A stretch of DNA of 49,029 bases from a virus. Position 1 is the first letter of the stretch; each line of letters begins with the position of its first letter. The translations under genes were made by a program, and so were the position numbers. Location: the IMG/VR virus record IMGVR_UViG_3300042565_002113, positions 1 to 49,029 of that record. The stretch is one strand, 5' to 3'. Shown here piece after piece: positions 1-7,130 of the stretch. Below the pieces are notes generated by a model. That model searched no databases. It had not been told where the DNA came from and saw nothing but the letters and a program-made list of their open reading frames with translations.

Positions 1-175
1 GGTAATGAGAGATTATCAGATTTGTTTTGTTGTTGTGATCATCTTGTCCTTTACGTACCATCAAGGTTACTGAACAACTAACTCCCTACTGTGGGGTGAA
101 TGATCTATTATAAATATAATCATCTTTTATAAAAAACATATTGTCTAATCAATTTATTTTTCTTATACTTGTATT

Positions 176-313
176 ATGAAAAGTAGTATTGAAGTAATCA
201 TTGTTATGTTCTCCCTGATATTTGGGATGTCATTGTTTAATTGGATCCATAACTTCTCCCCCTCGTTTGGTGTGATTAGAGAAATAGAAATTGTAAAAGA
301 AGAAGAGGAATGA
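176..313 (+). CDS. Small single-span membrane protein (45 aa)
   Basis: Reading frame of 45 codons starting MKSSIEVIIVMFSLIFGM. Residues 4-23 are a hydrophobic segment that should span the membrane once, followed by a short charged tail ending in four Glu. Its TGA overlaps the ATG of the next small gene (ATGA), which argues for translational coupling and that both frames are real. I do not recognise a family. It is one of few plus-strand genes in the window and sits ahead of a plus-strand terminator at 543-570. Confidence 0.5.
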   Translation: MKSSIEVIIVMFSLIFGMSLFNWIHNFSPSFGVIREIEIVKEEEE

Positions 314-477
314 CTATAATCTTAACCATCCTCTTCACTGTTATCAGCATAGTTGTGTTGATACTGTTGTTCGCGTGTGTTTGTTACTACACACTTATCC
401 ACCGTCCCGAATCTAAATTATCAAATTGGATTCGTAAACATATTATTACCGATCACGATCTGGATCCCCCTCGTTGA
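310..477 (+). CDS. Small single-span membrane protein (55 aa)
   Basis: A 55-codon frame beginning MTIILTILFTVISIVVLILL; residues 2-27 form a strong transmembrane helix, followed by a short basic tail (Arg32, Lys36, Arg42). It overlaps the preceding small gene by ATGA. A rho-independent terminator lies about 65 nt downstream on the same strand. The family is unknown; a role at the host inner membrane (lysis accessory or exclusion) is possible but unsupported. Confidence 0.5.
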   Translation: MTIILTILFTVISIVVLILLFACVCYYTLIHRPESKLSNWIRKHIITDHDLDPPR

Positions 478-482
478 AAAGG

Positions 483-779
483 TTAATTTGATATCACCAT
501 TTCGTATGAATGATCCCTGATCAATTTATTGATCAACATTAAATCCTCACTTGTTAGTGGGGATTTTTTGTGTATGAACTCTATCACATCCCCCATCTCA
601 CAATTCACCAAGATCAATACTCTCTGTCTTATCGGTTTGTTTACTCCTGTAATTATCTTCTCCTCATATTCACACACTCCTGAGAAGTGGGGGAAAGTGG
701 GATGACAATATGTCACAGTTTTGGTACCATTAATTTCTTGTACCTCAGTTTTGAATTCCTTGAATATCTCTATCATCAT
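483..779 (-). CDS. Hypothetical protein (98 aa)
   Basis: A 98-residue soluble acidic protein with no family I recognise. The start has two adjacent ATG codons (777-779 and 774-776). It is convergent with the two small plus-strand genes, and its 3' coding part contains their terminator hairpin. Upstream lies the non-coding region 780-1584, so its promoter must be there. The protein has two Cys-containing stretches but no metal-binding pattern. Confidence 0.5.
   Translation of the reverse strand: MMIEIFKEFKTEVQEINGTKTVTYCHPTFPHFSGVCEYEEKIITGVNKPIRQRVLILVNCEMGDVIEFIHKKSPLTSEDLMLINKLIRDHSYEMVISN
543..570 (+). terminator. Rho-independent terminator, plus strand
   Basis: Stem ATCCTCAC (543-550), 6-nt loop, stem GTGGGGAT (557-564, one G-T wobble), then a T run. 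It ends the two small plus-strand membrane genes and lies inside the 3' part of the convergent gene 483-779. Confidence 0.6.
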
Positions 780-1151
780 GGGGGTTTTTGTTAATAAATA
801 TTTGTTAATTTACTTGATTATGTCAAAATGTCATGTCTGCTTTGTAATGGGGATAGTCCCTTCACAGGGTTTTGGTTCCCCACCTGTATACTAATTCCCC
901 CCACTTTGTTCCACCATTATGGTTCTGTTGCTATGGTGAGGACCAATAAATTCCCTCTCCTGATACCTACAGGACCACTTTTTTTACTATATGTAAAGTC
1001 CAGCGAAAAATATAGGGTTACAGTACAAGAGCCGTGGACAGTCCTTTAGGACGTTAGTAGATCACTTATAGATCATTAAATAGATAACTTCAACGACCCG
1101 TCAGGGATCCATTCAACCTCAGACCCCCTAATAATAGACATACTTTTAAAC

Positions 1152-1164
1152 AAGTAAATTACTT
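1152..1164. repeat. 13-bp palindrome
   Basis: AAGTAA-A-TTACTT, a perfect inverted repeat with a single central base in the non-coding region. A possible dimeric-protein binding site. Confidence 0.4.
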
Positions 1165-1183
1165 ACAAGTATATCACTATTGT

Positions 1184-1196
1184 CAGGTGAAACCTG
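1184..1196. repeat. Short hairpin CAGGT-GAA-ACCTG
   Basis: Perfect 5-bp stem with GAA loop in the non-coding region. On either strand it would form a small stable hairpin, but there is no T run, so it is not a terminator. Confidence 0.35.
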
Positions 1197-1257
1197 TTCT
1201 GAATGATATAAATTATAAGTAACTTTATGATCTACTTAACGTTCATTATTTTCTCTT

Positions 1258-1300
1258 GTTCAGTGTCGTAGACCGACACGCCAGTGGAGTGTAACTGAAC
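1258..1300. other. Nested stem-loop element
   Basis: An outer stem GTTCAGT (1258-1264) pairs with ACTGAAC (1294-1300). Inside it GTGTCG (1263-1268) pairs with CGACAC (1274-1279) around a 5-nt loop; one base is shared by the two stems, so they would coexist only with one pair open. This is a candidate structured RNA or protein-recognised DNA structure. Confidence 0.4.
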
Positions 1301-1390
1301 ATCCTCTAATAGTGAACACCTCATCAGATTACTGATCGTTTACCACAATGTCTGTATGTAAGTGGGGGTCTTGTATTAAATGGGGGGAAT

Positions 1391-1500
1391 TGTTTACACT
1401 AAGTAGTTTACTGTAAACGAAATGTGTATTACTGTAATCCCCATTACGATACTGACGGTAAATAACCTACATTTTACCGTATGATCTGAATATGACGGTA
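1391..1500. repeat. Cluster of short inverted and direct repeats
   Basis: Contains TGTTTACA (1391-1398), the perfect palindrome GTTTAC-T-GTAAAC (1406-1418), ACGGTAAA (1455-1462) inverted to TTTACCGT (1473-1480), and a direct repeat TGACGGTA at 1453-1460 and 1493-1500, 40 bp apart. The spacing resembles clustered operator or iteron-like sites. Confidence 0.45.
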
Positions 1501-1584
1501 TAAGAGTGTAGGATAAAATTATGAATGAAATCCGTAGTGAGTTTACGAACGGGAGGATTGAGTGAATGATTTGATCGTATACTC

Positions 1585-2082
1585 TTATAATATCTTATCA
1601 CCCTTTAATAAATTTTCTGTTTTCCACAATGGTTGTAGATTGGTGTAGTGACATAACTTTACAACCTCATCTTCCGTCTTTCCTGACGATATTGGAATAA
1701 TATGATCTATGTGCCACTCTCCGTGATTATCCCACGTCATCCCCTCTTTAAATAGAGATTCCATATGTGATTTAACCACCGACCATTCAGCTCCGAGTAT
1801 TTCATATGCTCTTGATTTCTTTGTGTATCCTCTTCTACTTAAACCTTTTCTTACACATACTCTCATGATCTGAATGAATCCCGTCATAGGGTCTTCCTTT
1901 TCCTTTCTTCTCTTTCTTTGTACGTCAAATGATCTCCACCACGAAGCGAACTCAGGATCTGTTTGTTTTCTTATTTTGTTCTTCTGATACCTAATCTTAT
2001 TCTCACAGGTCTTACATTGATTCCTGTTTCTAAAATCGGACGCCGGCTTCGCCGTGTTACAAGTGTTACAAACTTTTTCCAT
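1585..2082 (-). CDS. HNH endonuclease with N-terminal zinc ribbon
   Basis: 165-residue HNH nuclease, a family that nicks or cuts DNA and often acts as a phage homing or packaging enzyme. From the chosen ATG at 2082, CxxC pairs at residues 5/8 and 23/26 form a zinc knuckle. A Lys/Arg-rich stretch follows at 32-62. The HNH core is WHIDHIIP at 123-130, with Asn148 and the ENLLKGDK tail near 157-163. The frame is open 16 codons further upstream, but the ATG at 2082 puts the CxxC at the N-terminus and lies just after a host-like promoter box. It is probably a free-standing mobile gene. Confidence 0.85.
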   Translation of the reverse strand: MEKVCNTCNTAKPASDFRNRNQCKTCENKIRYQKNKIRKQTDPEFASWWRSFDVQRKRRKEKEDPMTGFIQIMRVCVRKGLSRRGYTKKSRAYEILGAEWSVVKSHMESLFKEGMTWDNHGEWHIDHIIPISSGKTEDEVVKLCHYTNLQPLWKTENLLKGDKIL

Positions 2083-2086
2083 ACCA

Positions 2087-2094
2087 CAAAGATA
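2087..2094 (-). promoter_or_regulatory. Host-like -7 promoter box TATCTTTG
   Basis: On the minus strand TATCTTTG matches the Bacteroidota TAnnTTTG element, with the ATG of the HNH gene only 4 nt beyond it. The message would be almost leaderless. Confidence 0.4.
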
Positions 2095-2114
2095 TAAATA
2101 ATTTTCATATAAAC

Positions 2115-2141
2115 AAAAAATCCCCCACATTTGTGAAGGAT
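2115..2141 (-). terminator. Rho-independent terminator, minus strand
   Basis: A 9-bp stem: plus-strand ATCCCCCAC (2120-2128) pairs with GTGAAGGAT (2133-2141), including two wobbles, followed on the minus strand by a T run. It ends the transcript of gene 2162-2545 and is nearly identical to the terminator at 2579-2606. Confidence 0.75.
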
Positions 2142-2161
2142 CCTTATTATTTCTTATATTA

Positions 2162-2545
2162 TTATCTAACGGATAATCCTGATATTAAACTTTCGTAGTT
2201 AGTTCCGTTAAAGAAGCTGGCTATGTATCCTCTTTCTTCTTCATTAAAATAAATACGTAACCTATAATGATCACCCGATTTCTGTATTAAACTATCAAAC
2301 AACATAAATTTCTCATTCACGTCTGAATGTTTAATTAATACCTCACCATCACTCATCTCTATCATTATTATTCTCTCACCATATTTGTTTGTGAACTCTT
2401 CTTTTTTAACAATATCCTCTTCATTGATATCCTCATCGTCAATTAAAACTATATCATTATTCATACTTTCGTTGATACTGTCTTTAACCACTCTCTTAAT
2501 CATACGAACCAAATCGGATTCAGTTAATCTTATAATCTTTTTCAT
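2162..2545 (-). CDS. Leader-bearing putative internal head protein (127 aa)
   Basis: The N-terminus MKKIIRLTESDLVRMIKRVV is one of the leader types of this array. It contains LTE at residues 7-9 and a second site INE at about 24-26, both fitting the (I/L)-x-E cleavage rule of T4-type prohead proteases. The remaining ~100 residues are acidic then mixed beta, with no known domain. It has its own promoter-like ATAAATAT box (plus-strand 2563-2570) and terminators on both sides, so it is a single-gene transcript. The internal-head assignment is inference from the leader. Confidence 0.7.
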   Translation of the reverse strand: MKKIIRLTESDLVRMIKRVVKDSINESMNNDIVLIDDEDINEEDIVKKEEFTNKYGERIIMIEMSDGEVLIKHSDVNEKFMLFDSLIQKSGDHYRLRIYFNEEERGYIASFFNGTNYESLISGLSVR

Positions 2546-2562
2546 AATATATTTTGTTTATT

Positions 2563-2570
2563 ATAAATAT
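2563..2570 (-). promoter_or_regulatory. Late-type box ATATTTAT
   Basis: Minus-strand ATATTTAT about 17 nt upstream of the ATG of gene 2162-2545. It is a member of the recurring RTATTTAT family described in the findings. Confidence 0.4.
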
Positions 2571-2578
2571 ATCACAAA

Positions 2579-2606
2579 CAAAAAATCCCCCACTTTTGTG
2601 AAGGAT
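2579..2606 (-). terminator. Rho-independent terminator, minus strand
   Basis: Stem ATCCCCCAC (2585-2593) with GTGAAGGAT (2598-2606), T run beyond on the minus strand. It follows gene 2609-2953 directly and repeats the 2115-2141 terminator almost exactly. Confidence 0.75.
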
Positions 2607-2608
2607 CT

Positions 2609-2953
2609 TTATTCTCTCTTTAATGTTTTGTACATTTGTTTTATTCTTTTTTGATAATGTTTTGATAATGCATCCACCGAATTCTCATACCATTCCACGT
2701 TATCAGGAAAATAACGTCTCAATTCAATTATTGATATTAAATCAACAATAACCGCTCTTATGAATTCTTTTTCCGATAAGTTGCTTGATTTTGCTTTGTA
2801 TTGCTTAACAAACATATTTGATATATAATACAATGACGATTTGAAATCACCTTCTAAATTATATAATTTATCTGGTGGTAACCTACGTGTTATCATTCTA
2901 AGGTAATTCGTTTCCTCTTGTAATACTTTTCTTATGTGTTCTTGTAGGTTCAT
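2609..2953 (-). CDS. Leader-bearing protein with RRI-type module (114 aa)
   Basis: Starts MNLQEHIRKVLQEE, with a predicted cleavage after LQE (11-13). The rest begins with a basic TRRLPPDKL stretch that resembles the FFRRRIDHHKF and FFHRRIDLDEV starts of modules in 14913-16523 and 6803-7129. It is an all-alpha domain of about 90 residues that recurs in this array. No enzyme motif is visible. It is 1 nt from the next upstream gene (2955-3386), so the two are probably co-transcribed, and it ends at a terminator. Confidence 0.75.
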   Translation of the reverse strand: MNLQEHIRKVLQEETNYLRMITRRLPPDKLYNLEGDFKSSLYYISNMFVKQYKAKSSNLSEKEFIRAVIVDLISIIELRRYFPDNVEWYENSVDALSKHYQKRIKQMYKTLKRE

Positions 2954-2954
2954 A

Positions 2955-3386
2955 TTACCAAATACTTTCTCCCGTTCCTTTATGGATTAATTTTATACAG
3001 TTAGGTGATATATTCTCAAATGTTACAATATGATGTTCATAATCCCCACCTTCGAAGTGTGCGTCTCTATACCAAGTAACTTTAGCACATTCTGTGTCTA
3101 TTAACCATATGTCATCATTATAACCACTATCGAACATATCTTCTTTATTCATTGAATCTGTGGCGAAAATTGCTGGTTGACATTCCGTATACCATTCACC
3201 ATATAAATCCATTGCGTGATTCTCATAACATTCCCCTACCGATGTCAGCAAACCATTAAGTCGTATACTCTTTCTCCATTTTGGATTTGATTGATGCGCT
3301 ACAAACTTATTAGGTGTCATTTCAGTTCCACTTGGTGAGTATACCTCCTCCTTTAGTATTTTTCTTATATGTTCTTTTAGGTTCAT
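2955..3386 (-). CDS. Leader-bearing protein, possible ADP-ribosyltransferase fold (143 aa)
   Basis: Leader MNLKEHIRKILKEE with cleavage expected after LKE (11-13). The body has FVAHQSNPKWRKSIRLNGLL at 28-47 (His31, Ser33, then I-x-x-N-G-L), then AIFATDS at 72-78 and IWLIDT at 93-98. This order (H-x-S, I---GL, I/Y-x-A) recalls small ADP-ribosyltransferase or KptA/RES-like folds. The comparison is suggestive because T4 Alt is an injected ADP-ribosyltransferase with a leader of the same kind. The catalytic Glu is not clear, so the enzyme call is tentative. A late-type box precedes it at 3391-3398. Confidence 0.5.
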   Translation of the reverse strand: MNLKEHIRKILKEEVYSPSGTEMTPNKFVAHQSNPKWRKSIRLNGLLTSVGECYENHAMDLYGEWYTECQPAIFATDSMNKEDMFDSGYNDDIWLIDTECAKVTWYRDAHFEGGDYEHHIVTFENISPNCIKLIHKGTGESIW

Positions 3387-3390
3387 ATAA

Positions 3391-3398
3391 ATAAATAC
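3391..3398 (-). promoter_or_regulatory. Late-type box GTATTTAT-like
   Basis: Plus-strand ATAAATAC, read on minus as GTATTTAT, 4 nt before the ATG of gene 2955-3386. Confidence 0.45.
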
Positions 3399-3453
3399 TT
3401 TAATAAATTAAACAAATATTATTTTTTGTTTGAATGAATTATTTTAAAATCAT

Positions 3454-3461
3454 ATATTTAT
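3454..3461 (+). promoter_or_regulatory. Late-type box ATATTTAT, plus strand
   Basis: ATATTTAT 4 nt before the ATG at 3466. It has the same orientation relative to its gene as the minus-strand copies, which supports a directional element. Confidence 0.45.
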
Positions 3462-3465
3462 TTAT

Positions 3466-4185
3466 ATGATAAAAGAAGGAAACCATAAAAAGTTAGTCGA
3501 TACTATTAAAAATTTAAAAAAATACAAGAAGGTTTTATTTTTAACTTGTTCTAATAGATATCAAAAACTACTTGAGAAACAAACACCTAAGTCCACAATT
3601 TTAGCCAAAGTAATTTCAAAAAAATTAGATAACTGTACAATACTAAATGTTCCTGATTTAAATATATACCCATGTGAGGGTAATGTTTCTAGAGAAGATG
3701 GTAATCAGTGTGGTATAAAAGCGGCATTATTAAAAGATAAAACTAAAAATCCGTCGGGTAATCATAGATGTTGGGCATCATTACATAACCCAGACGATGA
3801 ATTATGGAAAATATCTAAAGAACTTTTTGAATCTGATTGTGTTGTTTTTTTTACGTCGGTAAGGTGGGGTAGTGCCAATATGTTTTATCAAAAAATTATT
3901 GAAAGGTTAAATTGGATAAATAATAGATATATCCCTCTTGGCGAAAGTAATTTATTAAAAGACATTTCATCTGGTTTTATTTGTATTGGTCAACACGACG
4001 ACGCCGAGAAAGTATGTGCGGTACAAATGGATTGTCATGATTATTATGGTTTTGATGTAAATGAAAAATTATATTGGTATTGGATGGCTGAAGACATTGA
4101 GTTTGATGAGGAAACTCTTAAAGGATATTTAGATAGTTACCCTGAGTTTTATGAACATTTTAAAATAAAGAAATCATTCAAATAA
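3466..4185 (+). CDS. Flavodoxin-like NAD(P)H-dependent FMN reductase
   Basis: 239 residues resembling the FMN_red/flavodoxin-like oxidoreductase family, which binds FMN and passes electrons from NAD(P)H. Visible marks are the N-terminal strand and loop VLFLTCSNRYQ (23-33), a Cys-rich central insert (IYPCEGN, QCGIK, HRCWAS), and the later strand-helix VVFFTSVRWGSANMFYQKII (127-146). That last segment is the usual flavin/dimer-contact region of the family. It is one of the few plus-strand genes and carries no cleavage leader, yet a late-type box stands before it. Its role in infection is unknown; the substrate cannot be told. Confidence 0.7.
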   Translation: MIKEGNHKKLVDTIKNLKKYKKVLFLTCSNRYQKLLEKQTPKSTILAKVISKKLDNCTILNVPDLNIYPCEGNVSREDGNQCGIKAALLKDKTKNPSGNHRCWASLHNPDDELWKISKELFESDCVVFFTSVRWGSANMFYQKIIERLNWINNRYIPLGESNLLKDISSGFICIGQHDDAEKVCAVQMDCHDYYGFDVNEKLYWYWMAEDIEFDEETLKGYLDSYPEFYEHFKIKKSFK

Positions 4186-4274
4186 TAATTAGGGTCATAA
4201 ATAACATTATAATCCGATTCATTAATAAACCCCATCATTGATTATATTCTTCTTATTTGTTCTTGTAAATTCAT
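4186..4274 (-). pseudogene. Decayed leader gene with in-frame stop (ParB-like paralogue remnant)
   Basis: From the ATG at 4274 (overlapping the TAA of the upstream gene) the frame reads MNLQEQIRRI then TAA at 4242-4244. In the same frame it continues SMMGFINESDYNVIYDPN up to the convergent plus-strand gene. This aligns with the start of gene 7771-8208 (MNLQEQISRIQSMMGMITES...GIIYEPE), with CAA changed to TAA. I read it as a truncated paralogue; alternatively the 10-residue leader peptide is itself made (compare 9674-9721). Confidence 0.6.
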
Positions 4275-4975
4275 TACATTTGGTTTTGGGTAATATCATA
4301 TCCCGAATTGGATAATATTATATAAATTTTATCTCTTTCCTCTTTGGATAATTTGTTTAACGTAAGTTTTATCGAACCATCGTCACCATCCATAAAATAG
4401 TTATGAATATTATTCCGATTTAGAATTTTTCCAATTCTGTTCATCTCTTGACTATAGGTTAATTTATGTCCATGATTTGGCGACAACAATACGTCATAGT
4501 TTTGGGTATTTTTTTGAACCTTATCAACAACTTCTTGAGGTATTTCTGTATCATTACTTATAGGTTCTTCTTGTATTATCTGAAAACCATTTTTTGTTAA
4601 AAAATCACGAATTTTATCTTCATATAAGAAATAGTTATTTAATCTAATCTCATAACCAAATCCCATTCCCAAACCCATAAAAATATCATTAACTTCTGAT
4701 TTGATCCCTTCATTTCTAAAAAGACGCTCAATAATTTTTTTGACCATTTGAGGATTATAGTTTTTATTATATACAACAACAATTTTGTAATCGTAGTTTT
4801 CAGTTTCTTGAGGTATATCTGTTTTGTTTAAACTATATAAGAATGTTTTCTCTCTATTGTTTAATGAGCCCATTCCTTTGGCACTAATCTTATCTAAGAT
4901 TTGATTTAATCTATCTTCATCTTCATTCAGATTCATAACCTGTTTAATTCTTAATATTTGTTCTTGTAGATTCAT
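4274..4975 (-). CDS. Leader-bearing hypothetical protein (233 aa)
   Basis: Leader of the second type, MNLQEQILRIKQVMNLNED, with cleavage expected after LNE (16-18). The body looks like two related halves: YDYKIVVVYNKNYNPQMVKK (~60-80) and YDVLLSPNHGHKLTYSQEMN (~160-180) each open a beta-alpha unit and are followed by a strand ending in NGF or SGY (FLTKNGFQI, ILSNSGYDI). This suggests a duplicated ~80-residue domain. No known family is recognised. A late-type box lies at plus-strand 4980-4987, and its stop overlaps the start of the decayed gene downstream. Confidence 0.7.
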   Translation of the reverse strand: MNLQEQILRIKQVMNLNEDEDRLNQILDKISAKGMGSLNNREKTFLYSLNKTDIPQETENYDYKIVVVYNKNYNPQMVKKIIERLFRNEGIKSEVNDIFMGLGMGFGYEIRLNNYFLYEDKIRDFLTKNGFQIIQEEPISNDTEIPQEVVDKVQKNTQNYDVLLSPNHGHKLTYSQEMNRIGKILNRNNIHNYFMDGDDGSIKLTLNKLSKEERDKIYIILSNSGYDITQNQM

Positions 4976-4979
4976 ATTG

Positions 4980-4987
4980 ATAAATAT
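4980..4987 (-). promoter_or_regulatory. Late-type box ATATTTAT
   Basis: Minus-strand ATATTTAT 4 nt before the ATG at 4975. Confidence 0.45.
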
Positions 4988-4989
4988 CC

Positions 4990-5892
4990 TTATTCACAAT
5001 TATCAAGTGACTCATAAAAAAAATCCCTAACTTTACGGTCGTAGTTTAATTCTAATAGAAGACCGTATGTTATATCAAAAATTCTCCCCCATTCATCACT
5101 ATTATCAAGACCATAGTTTCTAACATTAAAAATTTTATTTGTTATATATCTTGTAATTTCACCTATTGTTTCGTTTACATAAAGATTTACCTCATCTGTT
5201 ACCCAATAATCACATACATCCTTTGGATTTAAATTATCTTCAAGATATTCATCCGCAATATATAATAATCTTCTACCTGTTAACCTATCATCGTTCTCAT
5301 TTATATTTTCTTTAATAAGATTGTTATTAACCAAATAATTAAACAATGCCGTTGCCAATTTCTTACCGAACTTTATATCTGATGGATAATGTGCTTTGGC
5401 CATTTGTCTTGAATACATAATGTCTTCCGCAATCTTAATGAAATCTTTCTTATATTTGGGATACATTTTACCTAACACCATGCTAACCAAATTGGATTGT
5501 GTTGAGTGTCCTGATGGATAAGAATAACCTGTGGTTGATTTTAATGCCGGATCCTTAAATGTTTTATCTAATTTAAAAGGTCTTGGTCTTTTATAGTGAT
5601 CTTTTAATAATAAAATAATATCTTTGGAGTTATTAATCAATTTCTTTAAGAGTTTCTTATCATACTTAATTTCTTTCTCATCCAAAAAATCTGTGAAGTT
5701 TTCCAAGATATCATCTTTATCCTTAAAGAATTTATTATTTAATTTAATTGATCGTAAGTATTTTATTTCTTTTTTGGTTTCCTCACTTTCGTTATCTGGC
5801 GGATCCTGATTCTTAAATTTTGATACATCAAACCTTTTAAACATATTTGTTTCAGTTTCTTCCCTTAAAATTAATCTTATTAAATCTTTCAT
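4990..5892 (-). CDS. Leader-bearing PAP2-superfamily acid phosphatase
   Basis: Type 2 phosphatidic acid phosphatase / vanadium haloperoxidase fold, which removes phosphate through a phospho-histidine. From the ATG at 5892 all three signatures are present: K97-x6-R104-P105, PSGH at 126-129, and S161-R162-x5-H168-x3-D172. There are no membrane helices, so it is a soluble form. The leader MKDLIRLILREE is cleavable after LRE (9-11). A second possible site, INE at 197-199, separates the enzyme from a ~100-residue C-terminal helical domain starting RLTGRRLLYIADEYL. The frame extends 12 codons upstream, but the ATG at 5892 gives the standard leader and avoids overlap with the neighbour. Packaging in the head is inference. 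Confidence 0.85.
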   Translation of the reverse strand: MKDLIRLILREETETNMFKRFDVSKFKNQDPPDNESEETKKEIKYLRSIKLNNKFFKDKDDILENFTDFLDEKEIKYDKKLLKKLINNSKDIILLLKDHYKRPRPFKLDKTFKDPALKSTTGYSYPSGHSTQSNLVSMVLGKMYPKYKKDFIKIAEDIMYSRQMAKAHYPSDIKFGKKLATALFNYLVNNNLIKENINENDDRLTGRRLLYIADEYLEDNLNPKDVCDYWVTDEVNLYVNETIGEITRYITNKIFNVRNYGLDNSDEWGRIFDITYGLLLELNYDRKVRDFFYESLDNCE

Positions 5893-5893
5893 A

Positions 5894-6313
5894 TTATGAT
5901 AAGTATCTATACCCTTCAACTCTATCAACCTTTTTTTTATATAACCTTGTAAACAGTTGCCCTATCATCTTGCTATCTAAATGTAAAAGATCTTTGTGTG
6001 GAAACATTTTATGTATTTTTTCAGCAAACCCCCATGTATATTCTAACCTTTTAAATTCAGGATAATATTTCATTACAGTACTGTTACCATCACTATTAAA
6101 ACTTATCACACTAATTGTCTTATGACCTTCAGAGTTTGTATTTTTGTGTGATTGTAATTTAAACATTGGGATGAGGTATCTTACAATAAGATCTATTCTT
6201 TTCTCTTCAGTTGTGAGTTCTTTCTTTGGAAATAGTTTTCGTAATCTGTCAATGAGTCCAACTTCTTCTCTTAATACTTTCTTTATGTGTTCTTGTAGTA
6301 TATTAGTTTTCAT
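5894..6313 (-). CDS. Leader-bearing hypothetical protein (139 aa)
   Basis: Leader MKTNILQEHIKKVLREE, with the usual LQEHIKKVLRE preceded by four extra residues; cleavage expected after LRE (14-16). The body is basic (LRKLFPKKELTTEEKRIDL) with alpha and beta segments and no recognised motif. It overlaps the 3' end of 6303-6806 by 11 nt, so the two are probably translated in series. The leader DNA is almost identical to that of the next gene, which suggests duplication. Confidence 0.7.
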   Translation of the reverse strand: MKTNILQEHIKKVLREEVGLIDRLRKLFPKKELTTEEKRIDLIVRYLIPMFKLQSHKNTNSEGHKTISVISFNSDGNSTVMKYYPEFKRLEYTWGFAEKIHKMFPHKDLLHLDSKMIGQLFTRLYKKKVDRVEGYRYLS

Positions 6314-6806
6314 AATGAAAAAATCTCCCTTCTATATCAACTTCCCGTACCTCAAGACCTGAGTTATACTCAAACCATCTTTTAAATACAGGAATCCATT
6401 TATCACCAAATAACGATGTTAATTCATTTACAACCCATCTATTTATGGATAATAAATATAAATAATCATACCCATCCCATTCACCAAAATAAGAATATGC
6501 GTCTTTATCATAATCAACAAAAAAACTTTGAATTCCGTAACTTTTAAGATTTCTCTTAAACTGTTGTTTTTGTGGGATATTTTCAGGTCCCCAATCATGT
6601 TCAGGTGATAGATTTTCCGTTAGATATTGGTATATAAATTCATCAAGCTCTTCACCATCAAGATTTAATATATTTATTAATCTTTTACCACCACCAACGG
6701 CCTTTGCGGCATTTTTAAATCCATAAACATCAATCATATTTCTCAGGTTATTCTTAATTGATGATTCTTCCCTTAATACTTTCTTTATGTGTTCTTGTAG
6801 GTTCAT
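6303..6806 (-). CDS. Leader-bearing protein with LRNMID-GG module (167 aa)
   Basis: Leader MNLQEHIKKVLREE, cleavage expected after LRE (11-13). Residues 19-55 (NLRNMIDVYGFKNAAKAVGG...ILNL) are a ~40-residue module shared with 10185-10871, 10873-12111 and the C-terminal part of 17672-19060. It is apparently a helix-turn-helix-sized domain ending in VGG. The C-terminal part is rich in aromatic residues and looks like a mixed alpha/beta domain. The function is unknown; the shared module may be a DNA- or scaffold-binding unit. Confidence 0.75.
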   Translation of the reverse strand: MNLQEHIKKVLREESSIKNNLRNMIDVYGFKNAAKAVGGGKRLINILNLDGEELDEFIYQYLTENLSPEHDWGPENIPQKQQFKRNLKSYGIQSFFVDYDKDAYSYFGEWDGYDYLYLLSINRWVVNELTSLFGDKWIPVFKRWFEYNSGLEVREVDIEGRFFHYEN

Positions 6807-7129
6807 AGTTCACCACGGATATTTTTATATAAATCTATAATTATGTCCTCAAACATATCTGATACTTCTGTAACAAAATCTATTTCTTCTTGTTCAGGTA
6901 AATCTTCCCACCCAATTTCATATTCATTCCACATAATTGATTCCACCGCTCTTAATGTTAACTCATATTTAAATTGTTTAAAACTTTCTGTTTCATAAAA
7001 TACTTGTTTTGCATTAACGGGAAGTAACGATTTAACCTCATCTAAATCAATTCTTCTATGAAAGAATTTTGATTCATTAATGGTACCCATCATTGATTGG
7101 ATCCTTGATATTTGTTCTTGTAGGTTCAT
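6803..7129 (-). CDS. Leader-bearing protein with RRI-type module (108 aa)
   Basis: Leader MNLQEQISRIQSMMGTINES, cleavage expected after INE (17-19). The remainder (FFHRRIDLDEVKSLL...FKQFKYELTLRAVES...EIGWEDLPEQEEIDFV) is clearly related to residues 10-85 of 14913-16523 (FFRRRIDHHKFEKMM...EEFKWKLVQVTLENY...EIDLDTVPEDEVTDFI). This is the most complete stand-alone copy of that acidic helical module. Overlaps 6303-6806 by 4 nt. A late-type box is at plus-strand 7136-7143, inside the end of the upstream gene. Confidence 0.75.
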   Translation of the reverse strand: MNLQEQISRIQSMMGTINESKFFHRRIDLDEVKSLLPVNAKQVFYETESFKQFKYELTLRAVESIMWNEYEIGWEDLPEQEEIDFVTEVSDMFEDIIIDLYKNIRGEL

Positions 7130-7130
7130 A

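Larger units (their letters stand above)
780..1584. other. About 800 nt non-coding region rich in palindromes
   Basis: No convincing reading frame on either strand. The composition is visibly richer in C/G runs than the surrounding genes. It contains several short perfect palindromes and hairpins (1152-1164, 1184-1196, 1258-1300, 1406-1418) and repeated ACGGTA elements (1453-1500). It could be a replication origin, a regulatory region or an untranslated structured RNA; the sequence alone does not decide. Confidence 0.6.

Noticed and set aside
1-81. Open frame from the left edge (26 codons) ending in TAA, possible 3' end of a plus-strand gene
   Set aside because: Too short to judge and includes three Cys in a row; no support from spacing. 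Left unannotated because its start lies outside the window.
828-1049. 73-codon plus-strand frame in the non-coding region
   Set aside because: Composition and residue order (many Phe, Pro, Leu without a domain or membrane pattern) do not look like a protein, and no coupled neighbour exists.
4186-4274. Stop-codon reassignment (TAA read as Gln)
   Set aside because: Many genes here end at TAA next to properly placed starts, so TAA works as stop; a decayed gene is simpler.
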